From Limnephilus marmoratus (Eukaryota > Arthropoda > Insecta > Trichoptera > Limnephilidae), in contig OU862913.1 of the NCBI GenBank assembly GCA_917880885.1, forward strand, positions 1,798,001 to 1,862,000: DNA of 64,000 nucleotides, in the 5' to 3' direction. Of the stretch, positions 10,450 to 21,170 are shown piece after piece. Position 1 is the stretch's first letter, and every line of letters starts with the position of its first letter. The notes under the pieces are model-generated. The model ran no database searches and was not told where the DNA came from. It saw only the letters and a program-made list of their open reading frames with translations. The translations under genes and the position numbers were made by a program.

Positions 10450-12190
10450 AAGTATTTACTGAAAAGTAATAAAACAAAAAAAATATTTTTTGGTGCACAA
10501 ATCGTGGAGATATTTTTTGAAACAAGTTATATTATTGACAAAAATATCTATGAAAGTGTGTATTTTAACAAAATCGTTGTATGATCGAGACATTCTAGAT
10601 ATAAGATTAAAATAGCCAGTATTATTGGTAAAAATTTCAGTCCAGAATATGTTAAGGTTTCTGACTAAGTTTATATAGCATTAAGAGGTCATTTATGTTT
10701 CGTCTTTTAACCAGACTCTCTAATTTAAAATGTGCCATTCTTTGTTCGTACCCGTCTAGAAGATGGTAGACACCTGATCGGTAAGACAAAATCCATGTAA
10801 ATTTTCTTTGCACTGATTCGAGTTTAGATACCTGTGTAATATAATGTGGATTCCAGACTGTTGACCCGTACTCAAGAACATTCGGTTTAAGGAATTGAAT
10901 AGAATTATTAGGCTATTAGAATTCTTAAACAGTTTGGTTGATTTTACAATAAAACAAAGTAATTTATTTGATTTACTCACACTGTGTTGATTGAATGTTA
11001 GTTTTTGGTCAAAAATAATTCCTAAATCTTTAATTGATTCAACTGTCTCTTGATTGTAACCACATATGCTATATGAATACAGAGTTTTGTTGGTGTTCTT
11101 GGTGAAATTTATAACTTTGCCCATTTTTTTTTACATGAGCTCCACACACAAGCCTATGTCATCTTTGGGGATGCTGTGTGGAGAATTTTTTTTAAGGAAA
11201 GGAAAGAGGGGAGAGTTCTGGGATGGAAGAGCGTTTAAGGCTTAAGGGGTGGGTAGAAATATGGGGTTCAGTGTGTCCTGGTCATCTGCCTCCAAGACCT
11301 AGACAAACCACACCCATGAACCCGGGCACCCCTGCTTAGTCACCAAACGTAGCGAACCACTTGGGGTGACCTATGGCAGAGGTGTTGGTTAAATAAAGTT
11401 TACCGGTGCGGCGGTACTCATTCCCGCCTCCCAAATTCCAAAAATCCCAAATTGAATTGAGCGCTTAGCTATATTCAATTCCATTTAATTGTCAATACAC
11501 CAGATGTAGATATTGTATTAAGGTCTTGTTGTAAGAGTTCACAATCTTTCATAGATTTAATTGCTTTATATAATTTGAGGTCATCAGCATATACCTAGAG
11601 AAAAATTTCAGCGGAATAAAAATATTTTAATTTAAATAGAATGCAGTATGCAATACCTTTGTTGATTATCTACTTATGAATTTAGTGTTTTAGATGTGTA
11701 TTTTTTGTCATGTGGTGGTGGGTATATTGTGGGAAGAAAGTTTAGAGTCACTTTTAGAATTGGATGGTGAGCTAAAAATAGAAGAGAAGTAAGTAGATAA
11801 TGGATCACATGTATCTTCTCCATTTGTTGCTGGTTTGTCATGGAGATGCATGATTTTGGGGTGAGAATTAGAAATTATTTTCGAATTAATGAGGGTTGAA
11901 AGATTTTTGAAACTGTTAGGGGGAGAATTTTCTATTGAATCTACATGGGCCTTAAGAACATGTACGTATAGATACTTTTACTCTAGCCCTCAAGATACAA
12001 AAACTGTCATAGTCACATTGATTTATATATTTTTTCCATTTCTTTCTAAATTTTTGTTTTTCACTGAGTTATTGGATGAGAACACTGCTGAACCAAATTG
12101 GAAACTTATTATTCCTGATTCTTAAGCGCGGAGTGTGTTTTTAATTGATAGCCATAACAAGTTATAAAAATGTAGTAAGGAGTCATTACA
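10450..12190 (-). pseudogene. LINE ORF2 relic (copy A), split by a retroposon
   Basis: On the minus strand from about 12130 downward, a linker region is visible (HPKIMHLHDKPATNGED, then STYFSSIF), as found between endonuclease and RT in Jockey/CR1-type LINEs. At about 11590-11460 the RT catalytic box YADDLKLY appears. The coding sequence is interrupted by a hairpin-ended retroposon at 11124-11432 and resumes at 11124 with VKSIKDLGIIFDQKLTF-like sequence, followed by VLEYGS-type and C-terminal motifs. A one-base deletion near 10890 breaks the frame compared with copy B. Confidence 0.7.
11124..11432 (-). mobile_element. hairpin-ended retroposon, family R1 (internally deleted copy)
   Basis: Minus-oriented: a T-run at 11124-11132 is the poly(A) tail, followed by the 3' hairpin (CTCCACAC...GTGTGGAG). 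The 5' end near 11432 shows the family's GGCGGGAATGAGTACCGCC start. It is inserted in the LINE coding frame at 10450-12190 and is shared with copy B (36205-36513), so it predates the segmental duplication. Confidence 0.65.
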
Positions 12191-12200
12191 ATTCAGGGTG

Positions 12201-13179
12201 TTAACCTTTCCCATACCATCCTAAAAATACCCTCGACAAACCGTCTTGTAGCACAGCGTTCTATGGGATTTCGAAATTATTTCGGGTTTTTTGTAGAAAT
12301 ATTGTTGTGAATATTTTTTTATTTGGCTTATATATATTTATTGTATGAGAAGAATATTGATTTTGTGCATGGTAAGGGAGTCCCTTTGACTTCTCCAGCT
12401 GCACTCTCTCGTTACATCGCTTTACACCGCAGTGGAAGAGATGGATTTGTACGTCCGTCACTCCTGGACACAATGACACCCAGATTCCTACCCACCCCTT
12501 ATATCCTTTTCCTTCTCAGAACTTCCTAACCTTCCTTTCCTAAAAAGACCCGCCACACCTCATCCCCAAGGATGACATAGGCCCTGAGGGGAATTATTTT
12601 CCTCAGGGCCTCCTGTGTGGAGCTATTGTAAAAAAAGCACTGCATTGTCATTGTCTTAATCAAGTCTTCCACGAAGAGATTATTGATAAAAATAAAATGA
12701 AATTAAATAAACATTAATTACTTCTGAACTAATGTGGAATGACACTGCAAATTACCCAAAACCCATAAAACTAAACAAAAACATCCCCCGTCATCTGATT
12801 GTCTACAATTGTAACATTTTGTCGTTAATTTTAAGGAAATACGCAGAAAGGGATTAAAAATGACTCTGTTTTGAGGATCAGGTGGTCGGTCGGCCTGAAC
12901 CTTCCGATGTAGTTCCTAATTTTTTTTGTGGCTCTTTTTTTAATGAAAACGGAATGTCAAGCAACCCAAGTTTTTTTGCAGCAAGATAATTAATATTGTC
13001 ATCTCTGTTATCAGACATTTCAAATTAATGCACTAGAAAGCGACGACAAACGTATTGTGATGTCAATTTTGAGAAGTAAAATAGTCTCTACAGACAGGCA
13101 AAAGGTTTTAACGTTTTATTTTTCATCTCTTTTTGTCATATATAACTAAAAGGAGATCGTAATATTGGACGTAGGTTAG
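12201..13179 (+). repeat. TTAA-bounded repeat X, internally deleted copy
   Basis: Starts TTAACCTTTCCCATACC (12201) and ends GACGTAGGTTAG (13179). Both junctions match the full copies at 37282-40803 and 41080-44676, but about 2.5 kb of interior is missing; the break is near 12370 against 37450/39980. The piece retained includes the 3' half of a family R1 retroposon (12369-12636). No coding frame recognised. Confidence 0.6.
12369..12636 (+). mobile_element. hairpin-ended retroposon R1, 5'-truncated
   Basis: The 3' half only, beginning at GGGAGTCCCTTTGACTTCTC and ending with the conserved double hairpin (GGCCCTGAGG/CCTCAGGGCC inside CCACAC/GTGTGG) and TATTGTAAAAAAA. It lies in repeat X and lost its 5' half in the same deletion. 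Confidence 0.65.
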
Positions 13180-13449
13180 TGAGGTTGGAATGAATTTATG
13201 TTTTGTCTTCCCTGTTATTCACATAGAAATTTAAAATTTGTTGTCTCATCTGACATATAAATGTGTCGACTTTTAGGAAAGCATTTATTATTTTATACAG
13301 AATTGTCACAATTTTTAAATATTTTTGACGGATGCAAAAATATTTTTTTTAGGAGTACTTAAAATCTTGATTTAATGATTAAGTATTTGAGGAGTTATTG
13401 ATGTTTTAAAGAGCACTGTAAACTATAATCGCATCGTGGATCCGGGAGG

Positions 13450-13570
13450 GTTAAGACAGTGTTCAAAAAGTTTACAAATGTATTCCACGTAGATCTTTCT
13501 GAGTATTGTCGTGGAGTCTTCCAGAGGCACATTAGTGAAAATTAACACAACGTCAAAACTGAACAGTTTT
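13450..13570 (-). pseudogene. Penelope-like RT fragment (motif A region)
   Basis: The minus-strand frame reads FSFDVVLIFTNVPLEDSTT and then VEYICKLFEHCL. The S-F-D-V-V-x-x-F-T-N-V-P box is typical of Penelope-like element reverse transcriptases (RT motif A). Only about 38 codons remain, ending at a 13-bp inverted repeat (AACGTCAAAACTG aa CAGTTTTGACGTT, 13546-13575) where the duplicon meets BEL sequence. Related pieces occur at 44958-45190. Confidence 0.5.
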
Positions 13571-13576
13571 GACGTT

Positions 13577-15656
13577 AATAAGGTTTTATCTAAACATAAT
13601 ACGAATGCACCACCCGCTATACAAACGGTATTCGGATATATTGTAATGGGTGAGATACCGAAGTGTACGCCGGACGTTTCGTGGACATTCGGCCCCATAA
13701 CCAACGTGGATTTATGCAATGCGTTAACCAAATTTTGGACAATGGAAGACATGCCTATTAAGTCATTGATGAGTGCTGAAGACGCGGAATGTGAGAAAAT
13801 GTACGTCGAGTTCGTCCAACGGGATGACTCGGGAAGGTATATCGTATCTTTTCCTTTTAAGATAGATCCTAATAATTTAGGAAATTCGCTCAGTGTCGCG
13901 CAACGCAGATATAAATATTTAGAATGGAAATTTAATACGTCGCCAGAATTGCATCGGAGTTATAATGAAGTAATTTCTGAATATCTGGAAAAGGGATATA
14001 TAAGGTATGAAGTTCCGTCTTCATCTAATGTTGAGAGATATTTCATTCCTCATCATGCAGTAATTCGTAAAGTAAAGCAACAACTAAAACTCGTGTTGTA
14101 TTAGACGCCAGTACAAAGACCAGTTCAGGGTTGTCACTTAATGATATTTTGTATACTGGTCCAAACTTGCAATCTAATTTATTTACACTTTTAATTAAAT
14201 TTCGCTTATTCGCTATAGCATTGACCGCAGATGTTAAGCAAATGTATTTACGTATAATGGTAACGGAAAGCCATCGTAAATATCAAAAAAATTCTATATA
14301 GATTTCACGAAAATGAAGAAATTGGAGTTTATCAATTTAATTCGCTAGCTTTTGGGTTAAATTGTTCACCGTTCCTTGCGATGCGAACTTTAAGAAAGCT
14401 AGCGAGCGATGAAAGAGATCGTCACCCGAAAGCCGCAAAAATTGCAATTAATGATTTATATATGGACGATTTTGTATATTCTGTAAATACTATAAGTGAA
14501 GCCGTCACTTTGTCTACAGAATTAATGGCGATGTTCAAGTCTGGAGGATTTGAATTAGTTAAATGGTCGAGTAATTCTGCTCATTTGCTCGTTCAATTAC
14601 CAGAGTCGCACCGTGCAACGATGGATTTCTCGGATAATTGTAGCATTTTAGGATTAAAATGGGATCCGATATCTGATTGTTTTCGTTTTATGATAGGTAT
14701 GTCCCACGGAGGAGAAAACTATATGCAAAAGATCAATTCTTTCCACAATAGCACGTTTGTTCGATGTATTGGGTTTGGTTGCTCCGGTAATTTTATATGC
14801 CAAATTACTTTTGCAAGAGCTGTGGTTAGAGAAAGTGGGATGGGATGAAGAACTACCCCAAAGCATTGTTATTCGATATGTCAAATTTAAGGAAGAATTA
14901 CCGATGCTTTCTAATTTAAATTTACCTCGATATTTGGGAGTAATAGAGGACTGCACGATAAATATTATCGCTTTTGCAGATGCGAGTACGAAAGCATACG
15001 GGTGCGTAGTATATCTTCATGTCACAGATAAGAGTGGCAACGCTACTATAAATTTGATCTGTTCGAAATCCAAGGTAGCCCCTTTAAAAATAGTTTCGCT
15101 CGTTCGATTGGAATTATGTGCTGCGCTTATTTTATCTAGACTTGTTAAATCTATTATAGATACTTATAAAAATCGCATTTTTATAAACGATATATTTGCT
15201 TTTTCAGATTCAAAAATAGCACTTTCTTGGATTCACTTATCCCCGCACAGATGGCAAACTTTCGTAGCTAATCGAGTTAGTGAAATTCAGGAAAATTTAC
15301 CTGCGAAACATTTTTATCATATAGATGGAGTTACCAATCCCTAGTGATTGTTTATCACGTGGACTATTGCCCGCTCAGCTAATTGATCATCCTCTTTGGT
15401 GGCACGGTCCACCCTGGGCTGCGAACCCAGTGTCCGAGTGGCCTTTCAAAAGCTTTTCCCCCTCAGCGCAGGAGGAGAATACTTTGGAATTGAAAAAGTC
15501 GCATACGTTCACGATAACGTCAATAGAGAATAATTCTCCAATATATAATCTTGCTTTAAAAATTTCTTCATGGCCAAAACTGCTAAGAATTGTCGTATAT
15601 ATTTTACGATTTACGCGGAAGTTATCATGTTCAACAGTTATAAATTCCACAGAATT
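13577..15656 (+). pseudogene. BEL/Pao pol: reverse transcriptase and RNase H, frameshifted
   Basis: Frame 1 (to 14101) carries the pre-RT linker: GYIVMGEIP, LTKFWTMEDMP, SAEDAECEKMY and DSGRYIVSFPFK. Frame 2 (14070-14301) has VVLDASTKTSSGLSLND. Frame 3 (14289-14740) holds the catalytic LYMDDFVYS box and ILGLKWD. The next frame (14738-15343) contains DVLGLVAPVILYAKLLLQEL, the RNase H-like FADASTKAYG, RLELCAALILSRL and FSDSKIALSWI. The last piece (15335-15656) has PSDCLSRGLLP and PLWWHGPPW. This order and these boxes are diagnostic of BEL/Pao. At least three frameshifts disable it. Confidence 0.85.
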
Positions 15657-16437
15657 AATTTTTTTTTTTTTTTTATTGAAACATATAACAAAGGTTACAT
15701 ACAATTTTACAATATAATATATACATCAATATTTCAATCACTCTCCTAATAAAGCAGCTGCTTGTGTTTAGGAGAGGACAACTAAAAAAAAATTACATTT
15801 GTTTAAATTAAAACAAAAAATATTGCTAATTTAACAAAAAAATATTAGTGATTTTATGATAAAATACAGATAAAAGTAATAAAAATATAGGTTAGTTAAT
15901 AAATGATTTAAAGTAAAGGCAAAAACATATATCTGAATATGCAATACATATTTCTAATTATAATATACAATAAGTTAAATTTATGAGGTGGTACTAGAAT
16001 ATTTTAATTTTTTTTTTTTTATGTTTTTCATAGCTTTCTTCCGATCGTATATCAAGGGGTAATTTATTAAATAATTTTATACCCATGAATGAATAGTGAT
16101 GCTGTGCCGTTGTGGTTCGCACTAGTGACACGGTTAATCCTCCAACAGATATTATTCTTTTGCTTATATTTAATTGTGGTAAATTATTTTTACTAAAGAA
16201 ATCTTTATGTATTTGTAATAGTGCAATTTTGTCATAAATTTTTTTAAGTGGGGGAACCGGGAAATCTTGAAAAACATTTATAGTTGGATAGTAATAGAGC
16301 TTTTTTCGGATGATTTTTATTAATATTTTTTGAATGGTTTCCAATGGGAGAAGGGTTGCTGTGTATGCACCCCCCCAAGCCACGATTCCATATTGTAGTA
16401 CAGAGTGCGCAAGTGCATAATAAATATCTTTTATTGC
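15657..16437 (-). mobile_element. 5'-truncated LINE inserted in BEL pol
   Basis: Minus-oriented. A 16-T run at 15660 is the poly(A) tail. A 3' hairpin lies at 15741-15776, and the coding part at 15994-16383 reads AWGGAYTATLLPLETIQKIL, then YDKIALLQIH and LFNKLPLDIRS, the C-terminal domain of a LINE RT. Beyond 16437 the BEL frame continues, marking the 5' truncation point. A target duplication is not clear (GAATTAAT on the left against GAAATAAA on the right). Confidence 0.75.
15741..15776 (-). other. LINE 3' UTR stem-loop
   Basis: Nine-base stem CTCTCCTAA/TTAGGAGAG enclosing an inner AAGC-AGCT-GCTT hairpin, placed about 65 bp from the poly(A) run. The relative at 16750-16786 keeps the fold with paired substitutions. 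Confidence 0.65.
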
Positions 16438-16654
16438 TGAAATAAATGTATTAAAAGCTCTACAGAAAAAGTATTTTTATGCCGGTATACAAATAATACA
16501 GAAGAAAAAATTATGTTCATCTTCGATTCGAAAATTAAACCCGTTCGTCGATCATAATGGATTGTTACGTATAGGCGGTAGATTAACAAACGCGAATATA
16601 CCTTATGAAAACAAACATCCAGTACTTCTGCCAAGACAGGATCATATTGTCGAT
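16437..16654 (+). pseudogene. BEL/Pao integrase, N-terminal part
   Basis: Resumes after the LINE with LNPFVDHNGLLRIGGRLTNA and PYENKHPVLLPRQDHIVDI, the conserved lead-in to BEL integrase. It breaks off at the next LINE insertion at about 16655. Confidence 0.75.
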
Positions 16655-16994
16655 ATTTTTTTTAATTTTTATTTATTGCAACATTTATTATAATTACAAT
16701 TTTACAACAAATATATAATTTTTTTTTACAGGTATTTTTTTTTTTACTACCCTTCCATTTAAAGCATTTGCTTGTGTATGGAAGGGGAGTGTACATAAAT
16801 GCTATTAGTTATTAGTTATAAGTTAGTACTTAAATAATTAATTGTACATAAATATATGTGAGCTGCAGTATTTGTTTGATAATGGTGTGAATTTAAAAAA
16901 AAAAAAAGAAAGAATGTAATGGAAAACTAAGGATATTTGTAAGATTAATTGACAGTAATTTAATTAATTAATCAGTAATAATTGACAATAATTA
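16655..16994 (-). mobile_element. short LINE 3' end inserted in BEL integrase
   Basis: Begins with a T-rich run (16653-16660), carries the stem-loop at 16750-16786, and has no coding sequence left, so it is severely 5'-truncated. BEL integrase continues at 16995 with FYHRVNCHTGAHLL. Similar in layout to the 15657-16437 element, so probably the same LINE family. Confidence 0.65.
16750..16786 (-). other. LINE 3' UTR stem-loop, covarying relative
   Basis: Stem CCCTTCCAT/ATGGAAGGG around AAGC-ATTT-GCTT. Compared with 15741-15776, four of the nine pairs differ and each change is compensated on the other side. Confidence 0.65.
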
Positions 16995-17585
16995 TAGATT
17001 TTACCATCGTGTGAATTGTCACACTGGTGCTCATCTCCTTATGTCTATAATTAGACAGCGTTATTGGATCTTATCGGGAAGAAACCTAATACGCAAACGA
17101 GTACATGCGTGTAATTTCTGTTTTAAAACCGCACCTTCTAATATTATACCGCCAATGGCTGATTTACCTACAGCTAGAGTTCAAGAAGCAAAAACATTTA
17201 CACATACTGGTGTAGATTTTGCCGGACCGATAAATATAACCCTTTCTAGGCGTCGTGGAGTAAAAAGTCAAAAGGCATATATATGTCTATTTATTTGTTT
17301 AACGACGAAGGCTATACATATAGAATTGGTATCAGATCTAAGCACGGACAATTTTTTAAACGCATTTAAACGTTTTCTATCCAGACGCGGACCCGTTTCG
17401 TGTATGTACAGTGACAATGCGACAAACTTCATAGGCGCGAAGAATTTTCTTGATGACTTATATAAATTTTTGGAGGCAAATTCAACTAATGAAGTCCTTC
17501 GCAATGAATTTAACATTCGGAGAATTGAGTGGAAGACGATTCCACCTCGCGCTCCTCACTTTGGAGGATTATGGGAATCAAATAT
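16995..17585 (+). pseudogene. BEL/Pao integrase core
   Basis: Starts with the zinc-binding H/H/C-x2-C region (YHRVNCHTGAHLL, then VHACNFCFKT). The catalytic core follows: first Asp in THTGVDFAGPI, a CLTTKAIHIELVSDLST strand, second Asp in MYSDNATNFIGA, and the catalytic Glu in HFGGLWES. The sequence is cut by a LINE directly after this Glu. The frame is intact over about 195 codons. Confidence 0.85.
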
Positions 17586-18541
17586 CACTCTTATTTCTTT
17601 TATACATCAACACACTATGTACCATGGATATTGGAGGTAAGATTTTATCATTTGCCGACGATACAGTCTTAATATTCGAAGATGAAACATGGCAAGCAGT
17701 TATTAATAAAACTAATAATGGCCTAATAAAAGTGAGGCATTGGCTTGACACAAATCTCCTTACACTCAATATTGACAAAACACAATATATGACGTTTTCC
17801 ATACGTAAACATAATTTTCCCAACAACTGCCCTAAACCAATAATTCACTCGTGTTCACTAAACATGCACCCACACCCACCCGGAACCCCACCTATTACAA
17901 ATTGCACGTGTCCTACCCTTAAATCATCTAAGGAAGTTAAATATCTGGGCATAATCATAGATGACCAACTACGTTGGGAAGCACACATAAGTGACACAGT
18001 GAAAAGACTCCGTAAGCTCTGCCATATATTCTGCTCTCTTAGATCCATCTTAGACCTAAAAACCCTTAGAAGCGTATATTTTGCCCTTTTTCAATCCATT
18101 GCAACTTACGGTATTTTGGGATGGGGTGGTTGCACAGAATCCGTCATTAATCCAATAATTACAGTTCAAAAACTAATACTGAGAATCATATTTAAATGCC
18201 AACCTACCCACCCCTCTAATGTGCTATTTACTAAATTTAAGGTCTTAGATATTCGCCAACTATTCACTAAGACAAGCCTATCCTACGTACGGAAAAATAA
18301 CCTACTGGTGGCTCCACAACATCAAGCCAAAACCCGCTTTTCATCAAATCTGGGATGCATGGTTCCTAAAACTAGAACCACATTCGCTCACCGACAATTT
18401 TGGTTCATTGCCCCCAAAATATACAATGCATTGAGCACCGATATAAAATCAAGTATTACCATACCTCTTTTTACTATTCGTGTTCAAAATTGGATATTCG
18501 AAAGGGGACGAGATTTCTTTAAAGAATATCTGACTTCCTAA
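17586..18541 (+). pseudogene. LINE reverse transcriptase, C-terminal two-thirds
   Basis: Contains the catalytic box SFADDTVLIF, then WLDTNLLTLNIDKTQYMTF, VKYLGIIIDDQLRWEAHI (the KxLGxxxD box), GILGWGG and a C-terminal region with FRHRQFWF-like residues. It ends in a stop at 18539-18541. The domain order is that of Jockey/CR1-type LINEs. The frame is uninterrupted over about 318 codons, so the insertion is fairly young, but it lacks endonuclease and the RT fingers. An open frame reading in from 17450 is BEL integrase in the wrong frame and not part of this protein. Confidence 0.8.
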
Positions 18542-19110
18542 CCATTATAAAGGAAAAGAAAATAATTAAATTAACTAAATAAAATATCATACTTCACATC
18601 TTTTTCTAACCTGACTTCACTGAAATCTAATCTAACCTAAATATATACTCTTCTAGGTGATTAATTACCTACCTTGTCAAACCTCCAGAAATTTTTTTAG
18701 CTTTCATAAAAAAAAAAAAATTATAGATTAACATATTTAAATCTTACTTCTTAGTATTTTATATTTTTATATAGTTATATTTTAGTATTTTATATAGTTA
18801 TAAGTTTATATTTTAGTATTTTATTTTTTATGTATATTTTATATAGTATTTTATTTTTAACTTCTTTCAAACATTTTCTTTTTTATAATTATATGTATAT
18901 ATGTGTATGTGTATGTAAGTGTATATATATATATATATGTATGTATGTGTGTTTGTATGTATTTGTATGTGCATACGTATACATATATCTTGTTATATTT
19001 TACCTTAAATATTTTTATCTTTTTTCTTTCTCTTGTTTCTAATATCTTATAATTTCTATTTCAAACCTATATTTTGTTCTAGTTCACACATTGTATAATT
19101 TATATCATGT

Positions 19111-19152
19111 TTGATTACCTTAATACGGGCATTAGCCTAGTATGGTAATCAA
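19111..19152 (+). other. LINE 3' UTR stem-loop
   Basis: Nine-base stem TTGATTACC/GGTAATCAA with an inner GGC-ATTA-GCC hairpin, about 50 bp before the poly(A). Same architecture as the hairpins at 15741 and 16750, with different bases. Confidence 0.6.
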
Positions 19153-19235
19153 GAAAAAAACATAAAAGTGTATTTTCAAAAATTGTATGAAATAAAAAAA
19201 AAAAAAAAAAAAAAAAAAAATATTAAATCCATTAA

Positions 19236-19945
19236 CCCATTGGCCACAGAATTAATGAGCATAAAAATTGGCCTTCACCACTGAATTAATTTTGTACCAA
19301 AAATTGAAAACCTGCATTGGTCTACTAAATCTATTGTAACTTTTAAACCATATATTCATATAAATTAGTTTCTTTAAATTTATTTACATATTCGATTAAG
19401 GTAAAGAAAAACATTAAAATAAAATTTAAAAAATATATTGAAATATGTGTAAATTAGGATACAAATATAACCTTCTCTTTTTTCGTAAGTTTTTTTCCAC
19501 ATTTTTATTCAAAAAGTTACAAAAAAACATAATATTCATAAATCAAACAATAATAATTTTTTTTTTTTACATACATATATACTAATGACTAATAAAATAA
19601 TTTGATATGATAGTCCTCAAAGCAATCAGGGACGTTTCGGGTCACTACCAAAAGCCAAGAACCACTCGCAAATTTGAAGAAATAAAATGGCGGCTGGCAG
19701 CATACAAAACTTGGAACACAAATATCAGTGAAAAAACATAAGAAACATTTTATTGCCAATTCTTCGAAATGAATGATTAATTATCTACAGAATGTTCGGC
19801 ATTTAAAATTTTATTCAAAAATGTCATTGTTGAGCTCGTATTCCGTTTTTTGGCGGACCTACTCTAGCCCGTCAGCGTGCCGGTGTTTGTGGTTAAGTAC
19901 CTGAGTTGCACACCCGGCAGGCTGTCGGGGTTTGTGGCCAATGGG
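19236..19945. mobile_element. piggyBac-like MITE with TTAA target duplication
   Basis: TTAA at 19232-19235 and 19946-19949. The ends are CCCATTGGCCACAG and GTTTGTGGCCAATGGG, an inverted CCCATTGGCCACA. The 710-bp interior is AT-rich and non-coding. Removing it together with one TTAA rejoins the BEL integrase frame across the site, confirming insertion. Confidence 0.85.
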
Positions 19946-20460
19946 TTAAATCGCATCTGTACAGGATTGTGGGTACTCAACTTTTATGTTATGAAGAGCT
20001 TCTCACAGTTCTGACACAAATAGAGGCTTTACTTAATTCACGGCCGTTATGTTTATTAAGCAGTTGTCATTATCCAGAAGCTCTTACTCCGGCTCATTTT
20101 CTAATATCTATTCCGATTCAGCATTTGCCCGCTTATGATATGACTAAGGAACGCATTAGTCTGCTGAAAAGGAAAGAGCTTTTGGACCACCTCGTTCAAT
20201 CCTATTGGAAGAAGTGGCATATAGAGTATCTTCACTCTCTGCAGATGAGACAAAAATGGAATAGTCCCGCGAATAACATTCTTGTAGGTACTATAGTATT
20301 GGTGCATCAAGAAGATGCGTCTCCACTTAATTGGCCGGTGGGAGTTGTTGAGGAAATATTCCCGGGTAAAGACGGAGTGGTTCGTGTGGCACTCGTAAGA
20401 ACGCCTTCTGGGAACTTTAAACGACCAGTCGTGAAATTGTGTCCCCTGCCTACGCAATAA
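19946..20460 (+). pseudogene. BEL/Pao integrase, C-terminal part
   Basis: Reads KSHLYRIVGTQLLCYEELL, QIEALLNSRPLC and LTPAHFLISIPI, then WKKWHIEYLHSLQMRQKW and a C-terminal GTIVLVHQEDASPLNWPVG segment with RVALVRTPSGNFKRPVVKL, stop at 20460. This is the canonical BEL C-terminus and the frame is intact. Confidence 0.85.
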
Positions 20461-20630
20461 TAATTATTTTTCTTTATCTCTATTTATTTCTTTATCTTTT
20501 TTTTCTTAACGTTGTAATATCAATCGCTTATATATATAATTTTATCATTTTGTTTTTTTTTTCACTATAATTCTTTACTTTATTTTGAAAGTACCTTTAG
20601 TTTCGGTAGGTACTTCCAAGGCCGGGAGAA

Positions 20631-21170
20631 TGTTCGCGCATTTTTATATGGGATTGATTGGGTATTGCATTCGCAGACTTGGTAGGTAGATATGTCAAAA
20701 TCCTGAATTTATCCCACCTACCTAATCTTCCCTTCCTAAATGTCACCATAAAAATTGTTGCAAGAAAGTACTGGAGAGGTGACAGTGTGCTTTTCTGCTC
20801 AGTACAAAATAACATCTCAGACAGGGCGCATGTGTCGTAACCTCTTATATTATAACCTCTTATGTTATAAGAATATTGCGAATTTTAAACAGTGAAAGGT
20901 GTACCTACACCAAACTGGAGATCAGCAGGCCCCATCTGCAACGGTGAGTCCTATTTTCCTTATTCCAATCTGGGCTTATCTAATTTTCCAAAATCCCAGA
21001 TCTGAACTATCGACTGACTATCCATCAGGTTTGCGAGTGTATGCTATCTAATCGTCCCGTATAACTTAGCGATTTCACGTAGTTTCGGGACTGATCCTTC
21101 GAGGGCTGCATAGGCTTTGCTCTGCAGCATTTACTGCCAATTAACAGTGGAGTCGCAGTTTCGCGACACC
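20631..21170 (+). repeat. probable BEL 3' LTR
   Basis: A purine-rich tract (AAGGCCGGGAGAA, 20618-20630) follows the pol stop and leads into TGTTCGCGCA. The 540-bp segment closes at CGCGACACCA (21170), giving TG...CA ends. The sister LTR is missing, so the boundaries rest on the tract and on end chemistry only. Confidence 0.55.

Larger units (their letters stand above)
4431..13570 (+). repeat. segmental duplication, copy A
   Basis: From about 4431 the sequence matches 25939 onward through the zinc-finger gene, its 3' flank, three MITEs, a LINE relic and a TTAA-bounded repeat. Exon 1 and its flanks (about 4860-5270 against 26609-27019) look essentially identical. The finger arrays and downstream parts differ by indels and insertions. 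Copy A ends where BEL sequence begins, near 13577. Compared with B, it lacks the two-LTR element, about 2.5 kb of the TTAA-bounded repeat, and about 440 bp of intron 3. Confidence 0.85.
17586..19217 (+). mobile_element. LINE with poly(A) tail inserted in BEL integrase
   Basis: Bounded by AAATAT on the left (17580-17585) and by poly(A)-TAT on the right (ending 19223), a short target duplication that partly merges with the tail. The RT frame enters at LLFLLYINTL and ends at 18541. A 650-bp AT-rich 3' UTR with a TATATA/TATGTATG microsatellite (18890-18990) and a stem-loop at 19111-19152 precedes a run of more than 20 A. It is 5'-truncated within the RT. Confidence 0.85.
13577..21170 (+). mobile_element. 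BEL/Pao retrotransposon, 5'-truncated, with four nested insertions
   Basis: Pol-coding segments run in order RT, RNase H, integrase, followed by a purine-rich tract and a probable 3' LTR (20631-21170). The 5' LTR, gag and protease are absent; the left edge abuts duplicon A. The pol sequence is interrupted at about 15657-16437, 16655-16995, 17586-19217 and 19236-19945. After each interruption the integrase or RNase H frame resumes at the expected residue, so the insertions postdate BEL integration. Several frameshifts show it is inactive. Confidence 0.85.

Noticed and set aside
11889..12125. 78-codon plus-strand frames at 11889-12125 and 36970-37206
   Set aside because: They lie antisense to the LINE linker region, which has recognisable motifs on the minus strand.
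17450..17585. Upstream 45 codons of the 17450-18541 open frame
   Set aside because: This part is BEL integrase read out of frame; the LINE begins at 17586.
18830..19042. 70-codon frame with many Tyr, Ile and Cys residues
   Set aside because: It is translation of the TATATA/TGTATG microsatellite in a LINE 3' UTR.
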